64,000 bases of DNA from Megamerina dolium (GCA_963854835.1 OY978525.1:64512907-64576906), one strand, 5' to 3'. Shown: positions 10,863 through 22,239, counted from the stretch's first letter. Numbers and translations: made by a program. The notes: generated by a model not told the origin, from the letters alone.

Positions 10863-13085
10863 AAAATTGTAGAAGATTATATAAATATCGTATATGCATT
10901 TTTGCTTGAGGTTTATAAAATCATCATTTATAAAATGGTCCTTTCAAATCACACTATTTTCGACTTGATCTCCGGCAGAAACTAATTCACTTTTTTGCCA
11001 AAGCCACATCACACGGAAAGGGAAAACAATACTTTAATAACGATTTGTCGGAACTGTCGTTAATGCAACTCGCCACTGCACACTTCATTTATAAAACACA
11101 TTTTTTCAATCAAAATTGTTTTAAGTAACCACGTAGAATACAAATGCAAGTTATAAAAATGTATTTGCCCTTTTTGGTTAATTTTCTTTTCGTTTAAGAC
11201 GTCACCATACGAACAGTTGACTGTCAAACTCAAACCAATAAAGATAATTGTTCATTCTGGGCTGATTGTTCAAGGCATTCTAGCTAGCATAATATTAATG
11301 TGTGCAATATGAGTAATTTATGCCCATATTACGAATGGTAACTCTATCTATGTTTTGCCTGAGAGGCAACTGCTCAATTATAGTTGCTTTCGCAACCGTT
11401 GCCACAGCCGCTGATTTCTGCGGTTGCAAAATACGCAGTCACTGCAGCGCTCTATTTTATTTACAAAGGCAGTAAGTGTGAATAATGGCAGAGAATTGCA
11501 ACTTTCGGAAACTGCCACTGTCGCAGCTAAGGCCTTGTAATTTGTACTCATAGCCGTTAGTTTCCATGTAATCAGAAAGATGGAAATGTAGTAGGCATAG
11601 CAAAATGTATATGAAACAACAATTTTGTTTTAGTATAACGGTACAAAAATTAATTAAATCAAAAATGATGTATAATTACCATATAAAATTGAATTTAAAT
11701 TAACAATATTTTTAAAATACTTTTGGTCTATATATGTAATAATTTAATTGAGCTCACGATTCGCTAAAAATGTTTAGCAGAAAAGTACCGTTAAAGGCAT
11801 ATAAATCAGCTTATCCACACAATTTTCGTTTACCCTTGAATCAATAACATGCTGACTTCTTAAACGTTTATATTCAAAATATTAATACGCCTTTAATGCG
11901 GTCTTGATACTTGCAGTACTGCCACTAGAATACATTGCTAAAGTTTTGCATAATTTAATAATTTTCATGTGAGCGTAGATGTATGGTTTCCAACTAGTTA
12001 GAAAATTTGTTTGTTTACCGAGTAGTGTATTATCGAATGAACAACATAATAAAAAAACTGTAGCCAATTTATATTTATTCTGAAATTAATAAAATAAGTG
12101 ATTCATGTATAATAGTAGAAATAATGTATTATATATTCAATTCATGGTATCTTCCCGCTTGGCAGTGATGGTGTATTATTGAGCGATGATGGTTTTAGGT
12201 ATTTTAATACCGAAAAAATGATAATTTTTCTAATATTGAAAATACAAAAAACTACTATTTACTATTACAAAGTATATACTTACATAGACTATTACTGCAA
12301 AGAAAAGAACAAACCGCCTATACAAAGACAACTACAACAAAATAAATCGCATTAAATTTTTCATATATTTCGAAATAAGCAATTTATTTGTAATAAACAA
12401 TTTACACTCCAATATTACTTTTGTATTTGTCATTATATATTAGTTTTGTAACTGTTATAATATGCAATGGGTAAGGAAAAAATCGAAACAAAATTACAAG
12501 TAACGATATTTGTTCTATATATATACCAATGTGAAAACATACAGCTACAATTTACAGAAGTTACTACAAATTTTATTACAAGTTTACTATTGGTTATTTT
12601 CAATTTACAACTGCGCGAAATAACAACTCAAAATTAGCAAAAATTGGATTTCTTTTGTTTTTGCAATTGTCCATAAGCTGAATAAACACGTACATACATA
12701 TGTACATATATAATATCAACAAGTTATATTTTAAATACGGTTATTTCATTTTGTTTTTAATTCGAACCAAATATTCTGTAAAATCGTTCATTTATTTTTT
12801 ACATACATATTTTGCTGTTTCTTTTCCTATATTTTTTCTTAAATTATATGTGTATAAGATTGGCGTTATTTATCTTTTTTCTGAATTTTTGGAATTCGCA
12901 TAATGCTCTAGTATAAAATAAATATTTTACTAATATAACCACAAAAATATATATTATATAAAAAGTAAACAATAAATAAAATACGCATAAAAACCAACAC
13001 GTTTATGATTTCGGATGATTTCCTAAACGATAGTTTACAATGTATCAGTACAATTGTTTTTACCGTATTGATACATTCTGTAGTT
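10863..13085. other. Long anonymous stretch
   Basis: Over 2 kb, AT-rich apart from a less AT-rich patch at about 11330-11540 (gcaaccgttgcc, ctgcagcgctct) that could be regulatory. The open frames at 11882-12067 and 12700-12903 are low-complexity and not accepted. No transposon ends recognised. Confidence 0.3.
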
Positions 13086-13182
13086 ATTATTATATATTTT
13101 AGGGATTAGCCGAATCAGACCACTTATATGGGTCCCTTTTCGTCCCTCAAATTGTGTGTTAATTATTTGTTCGGTTGCAGAA

Positions 13183-14288
13183 TTATTCTACTTCCTTCTT
13201 CATAATAACATCACGCGTTATTTTAAGCATGTCTTTGTGGGGTATGTTCCACATTTCGAGTTTATCAATAAATTGGCGACCCAGTGTGGACATCCTCCTG
13301 CTTGCCAATGCAGGACACTGGCATACTATGTGCGCCGCTGCCTCTACCTCTTCCATGCATAATCTGCAAATGTCAGCATCCTCCCCTTCAAGAAGCCCCA
13401 TCTTGAGGTGGTACCTGAAATTGCCATGCCCAGTTATTAATACAGTCAACCAGCTTAGAGTCAATCGTCCTAGACTGAGAGCCCTCCCCGATTCAATGCC
13501 CTTTGATAGCCTCGACGAAGCCTTTGCCTGTCTACAAGTGGATAAGTTCTCCCATATCGTGAGATGGAGTTTCTTTATCCACCCTTCGACATTTTCCTTC
13601 ACCGTCCCGCTGCTAAGAGCAACTACTGGTTACGGTCCATAAAATTCAGCTTCACATTTCTTGTCTAGCCAAGACGTCTGCAGCTTCATTTTGTTTTATA
13701 CCAATGTGTCCCTTCACCCACATAAGAGTAATCGCAAGACTACGAGCACACCCCTTAGGTTTCTGAACACATTCGAGCGCCAATTTAGAAGATACCATAG
13801 GTTGTTGCAGTTGCCTGACCACCGTCTGGTTATCGAGTGCTAGCAAGATTTTCTTACCTTGCACCTTTCCATCCAGTAGATGGTCTAGCGCATGCATTAG
13901 ACCGATACGTATCTTCCCAGATTCTGGTGCATGCCAGTCCCAACTCTTTAGAGAAGATTCCACCACCCGCTCTGCCATCCATTAATGAACCATCTGTAAA
14001 AATACTGATGTCGTTTTCCTCACATACATCATGTGTGAGGCCGTCTTCAATGAGTGTTCTGTGTGACTCTTCAGTTATCTTTAACGTACTCAGTGAAAGG
14101 ATACTTCTGTGTCCTATCTCCCTGCCGAATCCATAATTACTATTGGTTGTCTTCAGACATAATGCTGGTAATGTCGCCGACTGCATAATATACAAGTCCA
14201 ACGGCAGCTGCTCCAGAAAGCCTTCCAATGCTTCTACCGGGGTCATCCGGATAGATCGGGAAATCCCAATATAAGACATTCTTTGCAC
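13183..14288 (-). pseudogene. LINE ORF2: RT C-terminus, RNase H and zinc-like domain
   Basis: From 14288 the frame gives the post-RT region (TPVEALEGFLEQLPLDLYI) and the first RNase H motif (IFTDGSLMDGRAGGG). The frame then shifts and RNase H continues (LLALDNQTVVRQL, then LMWVKGHIGIKQNEAADVLA) to about 13652. A third frame (13602-13183) carries SWLTVLITGHGNFRYHLK and a C-x2-C-x8-H-x4-C-type CRLCMEEVEAAAHIVCQC motif. DGS, LDNQ and the ADVLA segment carry RNase H catalytic positions. At least two frameshifts. Confidence 0.7.
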
Positions 14289-14374
14289 CCTATCTAACTT
14301 ACTCTTCGCGGCCTTTTGGGTGACCTTAGGTCACCAGAACACAGCAGCATACGCTATTAAGGACCTTACCACCG

Positions 14375-15305
14375 TTACGTAGATCCAATGCATTGCACTG
14401 GAAGTAATTCCCCACATGAAACCGTACACTCTCTTACACTGATGAAATACCCGCTTACCCCTCTGGATTTTATTGTCGATTTGATTGTATGCCTCCTTAG
14501 TCTAGAAGCTGGAGTTGGAAATAGTCGATCGATAGTGGTCGATAGTACGCCCCTCTGTGGATATCCTTTGACTACCCTATCTCTGAGCCTGTAACTCCCA
14601 TTTTGAAAGGTTATGACTCTTTTCCTCAGCATACTCTCCATCCATCTTATAATGGTTGAGCTGACTTCACGAGTAGCAAGGGCCATCCTTAGCTTATCGA
14701 AACCAATCTTATCGAAGACTCTTTCTATATCCATAAAAGTAGACATAGATATCCCTCCACAAAACATTTCTGTCAGGGTTCGTACAGGGCCGTTTCAGTG
14801 GATTTGCCAGCTCTGTATGCGTGCTGACACCTGCTCAGTGGTTTTGTCAGAAGCGTTGTCCTTTCCATGTAGTCCGCCAGTACTCCCTCCATACATTTAA
14901 GCAGAAAGGATGTCAAGCTAACCGGCCGGAAAGATTTAGCCTCTCAGTAGTCCCTTTTCCCGGCTATGGAAGAAAAACAACCTTAGTCTCTCTCCATTGA
15001 GTCGGGATATATCCTGTAGCCACGCAAGTAGTAAATATGCCCAGAAGCCTGTCGACCAGAGCTTCTGTACCCCACTGAAGTAAGACTGGAAATATCCCGT
15101 CTGTACCCGCTGTTTTGAATGTAGAGAAACGCTTAATGGCGTTTATCACTCCTTTTCTGGTGACTATCCTTTCAGCTTTCAATCTTTCATTTCTGTTTGC
15201 ACCCTTGCGGGTGGCTTCCCAAGGATCTTCCGATCTAAAGCTTCCCGGAAAATGCAACTCCATCAGGTATATCAGTGACTCCGATTGTCTCTGTAAAGGA
15301 TCCAT
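14375..15305 (-). pseudogene. LINE ORF2: reverse transcriptase core, broken
   Basis: The first piece (15305-14964) has FKTAGTDGIFPVLLQ and a GYIPTQWRETKVVFLP segment, RT blocks 1-2. The second (14767-14375) has FMDIERVFDKIGFDKL, where the family motif is F-D-I-E-x-A-F-D, and GYPQRGVLS. The downstream FADD-type block expected near 14450 is scrambled, so the catalytic aspartate pair is lost or out of frame. Confidence 0.65.
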
Positions 15306-15479
15306 TCGTTTTGCGGATTAAACCCAACTTTGACACCGGGTCCTTTGATATAATCCTCTGTAATCTACATACATCGGTTATATCTTGCATATTTGAGCAG
15401 AATTCCCTCCACGTTTTCCTTTTACGGTTGCGTAGAGTCTTCTTCAGCTCCCTTTTTGGGGTCCCCTCTCATGTGACGA

Positions 15480-16335
15480 TTAAAAGCCTTCCTTGTCTCC
15501 TTTTTCATGGTTTCCTTCGTCCACTACCGTCAGAGGATATAAAGCTTCAAATGCTTTGAACATGGCTGAGCTGATAGCCCTCACCTGATACTCAACATCT
15601 GCGGTTGTTCTAGGTCTCTTAAACCTTCCTGGCAATAATTCCTCAAGAACTTTGCAGTACCTTGTAGAACCCGTTCGTTTCGGTATCCTTACCATTCTAC
15701 AGTCGTTCCTATGTCTTTTATCGGACGTAACCCCAAACTGAATGGCCCAGTGGTCCGACATGGTTAGTATATCCACAACCGTCCAATTCAAAATCCTATC
15801 CAACATTTTGACATTCGTCAGGGTAATATCAATAACCTTGCAACGACGTGCGTCGACAAAGGTCGGTTCTGTTCCCCTATTGGCAACTTGTAGACCAAAT
15901 CTTTCTATAAATTCGAGTAGACACTCTTCTCTATAGTGTTCATTGCTGCTGCCCCACACAGAACTGTGCGCATTGGCATCGTAGCCTAATATCAGACCAA
16001 CCCCCTTTCCATCACAGAATCTCACTAGAGCTTCCACCTCTCTTGGAGGTGGTCCCTCTGGAGAATCGTATGAAAAGTATGCTGATGCAATCATAAATGA
16101 ACCCGCACCGTCACCTATTCTAACTAAAATGCATGTCCTCAACTTCCTCTCTGTTTGTGGATAAAACAAAATGGTCTTTTGTGCAGATAGGCTTTTAATC
16201 CGTCCATGAAGGATCCAGGGCTCCCGAACCTGTGCAATGACAAGCATATCCTCATCGAAGCTCCGCACGATCAATGCTGATGCTGCTTTGCTGTGGTGAA
16301 TATTGAGTTGACACACATTTAGTGGTTCCTTGTTC
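15480..16335 (-). pseudogene. LINE ORF2: APE-type endonuclease
   Basis: A nearly uninterrupted frame (GTG at 16316, open a few codons upstream). It starts LNVCQLNIHHSKAAS, continues with VREPWI, then LGYDANAHSSVWGSS near the active site, GLQVANRGTEPTFV, a CKVIDITLT segment and MSDHWAIQF. These are the N, E, D-N and SDH motifs of apurinic-like endonucleases that nick the target for target-primed reverse transcription. The frame ends at 15480 (GDKEGF), short of the RT. Confidence 0.75.
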
Positions 16336-16479
16336 TGTAGTTACTTTCATAATACGTTGTATACAGATACTTTGCAACCCTGGCGACGTTTAGGAACATC
16401 TATATGAATTGCTTTCATTAGTAAGGCGAATAAAGACAAAATTTGTTTGAATTGTGCACACAACACGCCTATAAATGAC

Positions 16480-17250
16480 CATGAAATTCAAGATTTTGCG
16501 GTTAGAATTAGAAGATTCCACCCATCTTGAGTCCAAAGCGATTTGGTCTTGGAGAAGAAGTTGCTGGTTGGTCGAGATCGACCAACAATTTTTTTCGTTT
16601 AGGATCCTCAAAGTATATCCACTTTTCATCGCAAGTCACCACAAGATGCAGGAACGACTTTCTTTTTTGTCTACCAAGCAAGATTTCGAATGTGTTTTGG
16701 CGTCGCTCCATCTGCCTATCGTTCAATTCATGGGGTATCAATTTTCCAAATTTTTGAACCTTCCTGTAGCTCGTAAACGTGTCAAAATGACTTGTTGAGT
16801 AACGCCTAACTGTTCGGCAAGCATTTTTTGCGATTGGGTGTCGTCCTCATCCAAAAGAGCCTGCAAATCATGGTACTCAACTTTTGTGGGTCTGTTTTCA
16901 CGCTTCTTGTTACTAAAGTCAAAATGGCCTTCTTTGAATCGACCAAACCAGTCTCTGCAAGTGGTTTCCGATAGCGCACTGCCTCCACAAGCATTCGATG
17001 CAACTCAGCAGCAGGTTTCTTCATATTGAAGCAAAAAAGTAGAGTTTCCCGCATATGCTGTTTTTCTGGCACGAAACTAGACATTATACGAGGAAAAATG
17101 TATGTTGTTGTATGAAATCACTGATGATGTTTACTAATTGATGAAAACAGATGTCGAACTCATAAAAAAAGGATGCACAGTCTATAATAGCTCAATATGC
17201 TCACTAACGTCATCTACGAGCAAACATCGGATTTAAGCTTATAGACCTGG
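16480..17250 (-). mobile_element. mariner (mauritiana-type) element, right end only
   Basis: On the minus strand a terminal repeat starts at 17250 (ccaggtctataagcttaaat), preceded by TA (17251-17252 on plus). A transposase N-terminus and middle follow. The other terminus is absent; homology stops at about 16480, before the LINE. Confidence 0.7.
16508..17084 (-). pseudogene. mariner transposase, N-terminal two thirds
   Basis: The start at 17084 gives MSSFVPEKQHMRETLLFCF and MKKPAAELHRMLVEA, the N-terminal helix-turn-helix of mauritiana-subfamily mariners. Later in other frames come a LDEDD-QSQ-type segment (near 16850) and PHELNDRQMERRQNTFEILL with LVVTCDEKWIYFEDPKRKK. The first catalytic Asp is present in CDEKW, where TGDEKW is usual. 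The frame ends at GLKMGGIF, so the second and third aspartates are missing. Multiple frameshifts. Confidence 0.7.
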
Positions 17251-17299
17251 TATAATAATAAATAAATATTTAGAAAACCTGTGAACAATTCAGTTGACG

Positions 17300-17347
17300 A
17301 TCAGCACACACACACGCATATATACATATGCGTGTGTGTGTGCTGAT
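17300..17347. repeat. Perfect 22-bp inverted repeat, 4-nt loop
   Basis: Bases 17300-17321 (atcagcacacacacacgcat...) are the exact reverse complement of 17326-17347. The arms consist mainly of CA/TG dinucleotides. It could be an expanded microsatellite palindrome or a small foldback insertion. Confidence 0.7.
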
Positions 17348-17383
17348 ATATATATTTTGGTTTTTGTGCAGATAATTTTTTAA

Positions 17384-17911
17384 GTACTTTGCCGTGATTT
17401 TTTGATAAAGTGTAAACAAAAGTCGAATTTCGTGTTAAAACCTGGTACTTTTAAACATATTGCCTGTCGTATTAATGTATATCCACCAAGTGGGAAGTGC
17501 TACGTATTATTTTACTATGGTCTGCGTCGTGTAAAATATAATCCCGAAATATTTATACAGCTTCTCACATCAATGGAAAACAATGGGAACCTAATGCCGA
17601 TTCAATACAATAGCAAATTCTATTCGCTAGATTCAATAGTGACACATTGGAAAGGGTTCAATTGGAAGTATCATCAATCATACAGAAACGGACAGGTACG
17701 TACATTTATTGAAGGTATCTATATATATCGATTTGATTTATTTTTTGGTAATGCAATTTTAGAAAAATCCTTCAAATGGTTGCTGTACAACGACACGATA
17801 ACAAAATGTAGGCTATACCTGGTATGGTTGATCCGAGTGAATAACGTAAACAATACATCAATTCCTGAATTTATGGAAGAAGGTTTAGATAATATGGGTA
17901 TTCGCATTTGA
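17384..17911 (+). CDS. Unrecognised ORF with an embedded intron-like segment
   Basis: Open from 17384 to the stop at 17909-17911. It has no upstream ATG; the first in-frame Met is at 17573. Its amino-acid usage looks like a real protein (KPGTFKHIACRINVYPPSG, YYGLRRVKYNPEIF, VTHWKGFNWKYHQSYRNG). I do not recognise the family. A strong donor-like cag|gtacgt occurs at 17696 and an acceptor-like attttag near 17762; removing the roughly 67-bp segment would end the protein soon after (KNPSNGCCTTTR). So either it is read through, or this is an exon of a spliced gene whose 5' exon lies upstream. Confidence 0.4.
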   Translation, partial: VLCRDFLIKCKQKSNFVLKPGTFKHIACRINVYPPSGKCYVLFYYGLRRVKYNPEIFIQLLTSMENNGNLMPIQYNSKFYSLDSIVTHWKGFNWKYHQSYRNGQVRTFIEGIYIYRFDLFFGNAILEKSFKWLLYNDTITKCRLYLVWLIRVNNVNNTSIPEFMEEGLDNMGIRI

Positions 17912-19050
17912 ACACCTCTATGTTCGTATATACAACAACGAAAATTTTAGAAGATATGCCATCAAATTGGTTTAATAGATATTATATTTTAAGAAATAAT
18001 TAAGTAGCAGCAGTAACAATTAAGCAGTAATAATTAAGCAGTAACAGTGTCCAAACTTACTTTATAATTATTTTTTTTTCCTACAATAATAAAAAATCAA
18101 TGAAAAATAATGAGTCTTTATTCTAGCTATTTATTAAATAGATGTATAAGAATCAAGGAGTATAATTTGTTTAATTTCTTAATACAATAATTCGGCTTCA
18201 CCACCAACAGTTTTTCCTTTGGCTACGTCTTCACATACACCTACATATGCACCTGTATATTGGTTTTACTGGTTTTTATACCGTTCGAAAGGATATTATA
18301 AGGCCTTTAATCCGATTCTAAATTGTTGATATTTATTCCTTTCTTATACTTTAGTTACACACTTGTTTTTTTTTTTCTGTTTGTCATTTTTTACACTTGT
18401 GTTGAACACTTGTTTTGATTGTTTTTTTTTTCTGTTCATTCTTTTGCTACACACTTGTTATGCTTTTTTTTCTGTAGATTATTGCTTCATTACACTTTTG
18501 AAGATTGGAAACAATCTTCTAATAATATTCAAAAATAAACAACATGACAGAATTTATTGAGAATTCAGAAGTTTTCACATGCAAATTCTATTCGCTTGAT
18601 TAGTAATGGCAAAGTTTCTGACATTCGCCTGATCCTGATACAGATGGCATATGCAGCTTGGTGACTCGTTATTCATAATATCATTTTGGGCGAAATGCCA
18701 AAAATTCTGGCAAGTCGCGAATCACAACAGGCCTAGTAATTTAGTTGTATTATATTGTATTTACATGTCAAAAATTTTGTATTTTCTATTCCATTTGCAT
18801 ACATAAACATATACTTATATCTAATAATTAATTAACCATCTTATAAACTAAAGTAAAAAAATAAAAAAATACAAACAAAAATATTTCAATTAATTGTGGC
18901 ATATTTAAGACGACAAGAAAAAACTAAAGAAATTGCTTCAAATATAATATAATATTAATAGTTATTCAGACAAAAAAACTTTTACAATATTTTAAAATTT
19001 ACGATTGATTATATGCTAAAAACTTAAGTACGAGTAAAACTCCTTTGTGT
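17912..19050. other. AT-rich spacer with T-rich imperfect tandem repeats
   Basis: No gene. At 18358-18478 three imperfect units share a cacacttgtt-(N)-ttttttttctg pattern. They generate a spurious Phe-rich open frame. Confidence 0.4.
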
Positions 19051-19261
19051 AAGAGATTATCAGCCCGATTCTAATTGGTATTTCCCGAGAATAAATTACT
19101 CCTATTGTAAACAATCAGGGAACAGAACAAAAAGTTAAACAGAATTTGAAATTTTCGAAGACAGTTGTTTTACTTATTGTGTTTTGTTATGAATAAGAAG
19201 TGTAATTTATTTGTGACACTTTAACAGTACATCTAAATCAATCAACATAAAAACAATATAA

Positions 19262-20386
19262 TTGTGCACAAACAATAAAAAAATTATGTATAGCATAGCA
19301 TTTAGATTACTAGCAGAGGAGCAGAAGCGAGAGAAGCAACAACAAAGGATTGCAAGAAGGCTGTTACGCGATGCAGTAAATCCGCGTGAACTGCCGGAAA
19401 CTTTGGAAATACATGAAGTTACTTTTATATTTGTTTATTTTATTAATTTATTAATGATTTTTTATTAATTATTAATGATTATTTATTAATGATTTTCGAA
19501 GGTTTGAAAAATATTATACAGTGAACAAGCCCGCTTTTAAGTATCTGCTGGATGTGTTGGCGTCGCATATTCAGCCAAAAAAGGCATTCGCAATTTCCGC
19601 GCTTGTAAAGTTGAGTCGTACTCTTCGTTTCTTGGACGAGGGCGGCTATCAGACAGGGATAGGGAAAGATTGTGATGCGTCCCTGGCCCAGTGTAGCTTC
19701 AGCAAAGTGTTGACGGAGGTCATAAATATTTTTGAAGAAAATGTATGTCCAAAATGGAAAAGTTTTTCCAAAATGGCTATAGAAATAAGGAAAATATCAT
19801 TAGCCTTTTATATAAAGCACGGCGTTCCAGGTTTTATAAGATGCATTGATGGGACGAATATTCGTATTATTGCTTCCTCAAGCAATTAACATTTGTATTA
19901 CAATAGGAAGGGGTACTACAGCTTAAAAGCTATGCTGGTAAATGATGTTTATAATCTGATCTTGTTAATAAAAAACAAAATTTCCAGGTATGTGATAATG
20001 GGCTCAGAATACAGTACGTAGATGCCTCACATCCCGGTGCATGTCATGACGCTTTCATTTGGAATGCGAGCGAGCTGCGAAGTCACCTGGAACAGGAATA
20101 TTTGCGGAGCAATCTCAATTATTGGCTCCATGGTAAAATTTTCGAAAGGTTGAATATTCATTTATTAACAATGCATAATTTATTTTTTATTAGGAGATGC
20201 GGGAAATCCATTAGAACCGTGGCTTTTGATGCTTCATTGAGGCCCGGAAGAAAGTCTGTTGCAATGAAATTCAACGAAGCCCATTCAAAGTGTCGTAATG
20301 TTTTAGAACGTACCAATGGAGTGCTGAAGAATCGTTGGAGATGCCTTCTTGGTGCAAGAGAACTGCATTACTGCATATTTGATTAA
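19262..20386 (+). pseudogene. PIF/Harbinger (HARBI1-like) transposase relic
   Basis: The N-terminal piece (19286-19420) is basic: RIARRLLRDAVNPRELPETL. An AT-only gap (19420-19500) separates it from NKPAFKYLLDVL, LRFLDEGGYQTGIGKD and GVPGFIRCIDGTNIRI (19521-19889), which includes the first catalytic Asp (CIDGT). DASHPGACHDAFIWN near 20015 carries the second. An intron-like gtaaaa...ttattag (about 20131-20192) precedes GDAGNPLEPWL. After a frameshift the family's EAHSKCRNVLERTNGVLKNR and RWRCLLGARELHY close the domain. Harbinger transposases work with a Myb-like partner; none is seen nearby. Confidence 0.75.
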
Positions 20387-20479
20387 AAAGTTGGGTCGAA
20401 AATTCCTAACACAAAAACAGTGCTTTTATTTTAAAACATTTATTTTATTTTTTTTAAATGTTCAAAATACTAATACGTT

Positions 20480-20680
20480 AATCAATTGACCCAAGTTTTT
20501 TTTAGTTTTTATTAATATGTTTAAAATCTAGTGGTAATCAATTGACCCAAGTTTTTTTTAGTTTTTATTATTATGTTTAAAATCTAGTGGTAATCAATTG
20601 ACCCAAGTTTTTTTTTAGTTTCTATTAATATGTTTAAAATCTAGTGGTGTGCCGCCACACGCCACTAGAATATTATTATT
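20480..20680. repeat. Three 56-bp tandem repeats followed by a palindrome
   Basis: Units start at 20480, 20536 and 20592, each with aatcaattgacccaag, a T-run, then atgtttaaaatctagtgg. The third ends at about 20648 and is followed by a near-palindrome (ctagtggtgtgccgccacac / gccactag) and then a reversed version of the unit end (ccactagaatatt). A related block lies at about 20745-20795 (ttctaggggcatgtcccgac). Confidence 0.75.
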
Positions 20681-20896
20681 CAAACATATTTAAACCTTTT
20701 TTTTTTGTAATTTTTATAAAAAATAACGATAAAAATGTTAGAATAGTAATATTCTAGGGGCATGTCCCGACACTCTCCCGGAATATCATTATCTTAAAAC
20801 CTAATAATGATATAAATATTAAAAATAACATCTCTAAAAATGTTTCTTTCAGAGACCGTGAACATAGTTCACATATTTACAAAGGCAACCAATTAC

Positions 20897-21734
20897 TTAC
20901 TTATGAGGCCATAACAACCGAATATCGATTTAGGCCGAATATAACATGCTTCGCCACCCAGCTTTGTTCTTCGGTAGCTGGCGCCAGTTAGAAATTCCAA
21001 GTGCCGTCAGGTTCTCCAGTACTTGGTCTTTCCACCGAAGGTTAGGTCTTCCTCTTTTGCGTCGTCCTCCAGCGGGTTCCTAATATAACACCTTCTTAGC
21101 TGGAGCTTGTTCTTCCATTCGCTCGACAAGACCTAGCCAGCGCAGCCGCTGGATTTTCATGCGCTTTACTATGTCAATATCGGCATACACCTCGTACAGC
21201 TCATGGTTGTACCTTATTCGGTACTCGCCACCAACGCAAATAGGTCCAAAGATCTTGCGTAGGACTTTTCTCTCGAAAACTCCAAGCATTCGCTCATCCG
21301 AGGTGGAAATTGTCCAGGCTTCACCGCCATATGTGAGGACAGGGATGATGAGAGACTTGTAGAGTGTAGTTTTCGTTCTTCGAGAGAGAGCTCGACTTCT
21401 CAATTGCTTACTTAGCCCAAATTAGCATCTGTTTGCAAGAGTGATCCTTCGCAATATCTCCAGGCTGACGTCATTACTGCTGTTAATGCTGGTTCCAAGA
21501 TAGACAAAGTCCCTTACTACTTCAAAAGCGTAGTTGTCAACAGTGACGTGCTGTCCAAGACGCCTGGACTCTTTGTTTGTTGACACTAGATACTTCGTCT
21601 TGCCCTCGTTCACCGTATGACCCATCCGACGCGACTCTTTTTCTAACTCTGAGAATGCTGCACTGACTACTCGCGGGTTCATGCCGATTATGTCAATATC
21701 GTCGGCATACGCTAACAGCATGACACTTTTGTTG
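20897..21734 (-). mobile_element. RTE-clade LINE, 5'-truncated copy
   Basis: Minus-strand 3' end of the RTE element that is almost complete at 39878-43167. It is flanked by aaggcaaccaattac (20882-20896) and aaggcaacccattac (21735-21749), a 15-bp duplication with one mismatch. The 3' end finishes in ataagtaagtaa-like sequence. The 5' truncation falls at the YADD block. Confidence 0.85.
21065..21721 (-). pseudogene. RTE ORF C-terminal part
   Basis: Begins at LLAYADDIDIIG, the catalytic block of the RT (21721 downward), and runs through SELEKESRRMGHTVNEGKTK and FVYLGTSINSSNDVSLEI to a stop at 21422. After a frameshift it continues with ALSRRTKTTLYKSLIIPVLT, an RLRWLGLVERMEEQAPAKK segment and KKVLY before a stop at 21080. 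It lacks the endonuclease and the first half of RT. It retains 10 bases that the longer copy lost, so it helps reconstruct the element's history. Confidence 0.75.
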
Positions 21735-21827
21735 AAGGCAACCCATTACAAAAGTAATTATAAATGATTTACAATTGGTTTATAAAAACAGCGTTCTGAA
21801 AAAACGGGCGTTCCTAAAGGATCTCAA

Positions 21828-21908
21828 AAAGTTCTTTGTGGATTCGAACCAACAAAATTATTGCTTGTTAATGGTTCTCCACCCTTAACCAACTCAGCTA
21901 AAGATTCA
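21828..21908 (-). tRNA. tRNA-like pol III unit (degenerate)
   Basis: On the minus strand an A box (tagctgagttgg, 21889-21900) and a perfect B box (ggttcgaatcc, 21840-21850) stand at tRNA spacing, and a run of five T follows (21826-21830 reversed). The acceptor stem pairs only partly (about four or five of seven) and the T stem three of five. The anticodon stem does not fold cleanly, so no isotype is assigned. It lies inside the Maverick remnant, next to a hairpin element. Most likely a decayed tRNA or tRNA-derived sequence. Confidence 0.35.
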
Positions 21909-21939
21909 CTTTGCGAATGGTTGATAAAGTCAACATAGA

Positions 21940-22239
21940 TTCATATCTTCATCACATTTAAAGTTGAGTACTTTGATTGCACCAGCAAAATTAGAAATGA
22001 AAATGCTAAAAATAGTTCAAGCTTTTTAAAAGCTTTTCAAGTACTTTTGGAATCCGGGTGATTCATATTTATAGAAGTTGCATTCAAACAGATTTTTGGA
22101 TGAACCATAACGATCGACACCGATCGAAACAAAATTATTCAGCAATTTACTTAACGGAGCTTTACTGACGTTGATTTTTAGTTTTTTTACATGTTTCTAA
22201 TGGAAACGGCTCACCTCGCGAATATAATTTTCACAAATT
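21940..22239. other. Maverick-internal spacer
   Basis: AT-rich; no ORF recognised. Lies downstream of the integrase on its strand. Confidence 0.3.

Larger units (their letters stand above)
13090..16335 (-). mobile_element. LOA/R1-type non-LTR retrotransposon, 5'-truncated
   Basis: About 3.2 kb on the minus strand with ORF2 domains in order: APE endonuclease (16335-15480), reverse transcriptase (15305-14290), RNase H (about 14000-13650) and a C-terminal zinc-knuckle-like domain (13600-13183). ORF1 is missing. The 5' edge at about 16335 is the very start of the endonuclease and abuts the mariner fragment at 16480-17250. No clear poly(A) or duplication was identified. Confidence 0.75.

Noticed and set aside
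13175..13642. 155-codon plus-strand ORF
   Set aside because: Shadow of the LINE C-terminal domain on the minus strand.
18363..18560. Phe-rich plus-strand ORF
   Set aside because: Produced by T-rich tandem repeats; no start support or homology.
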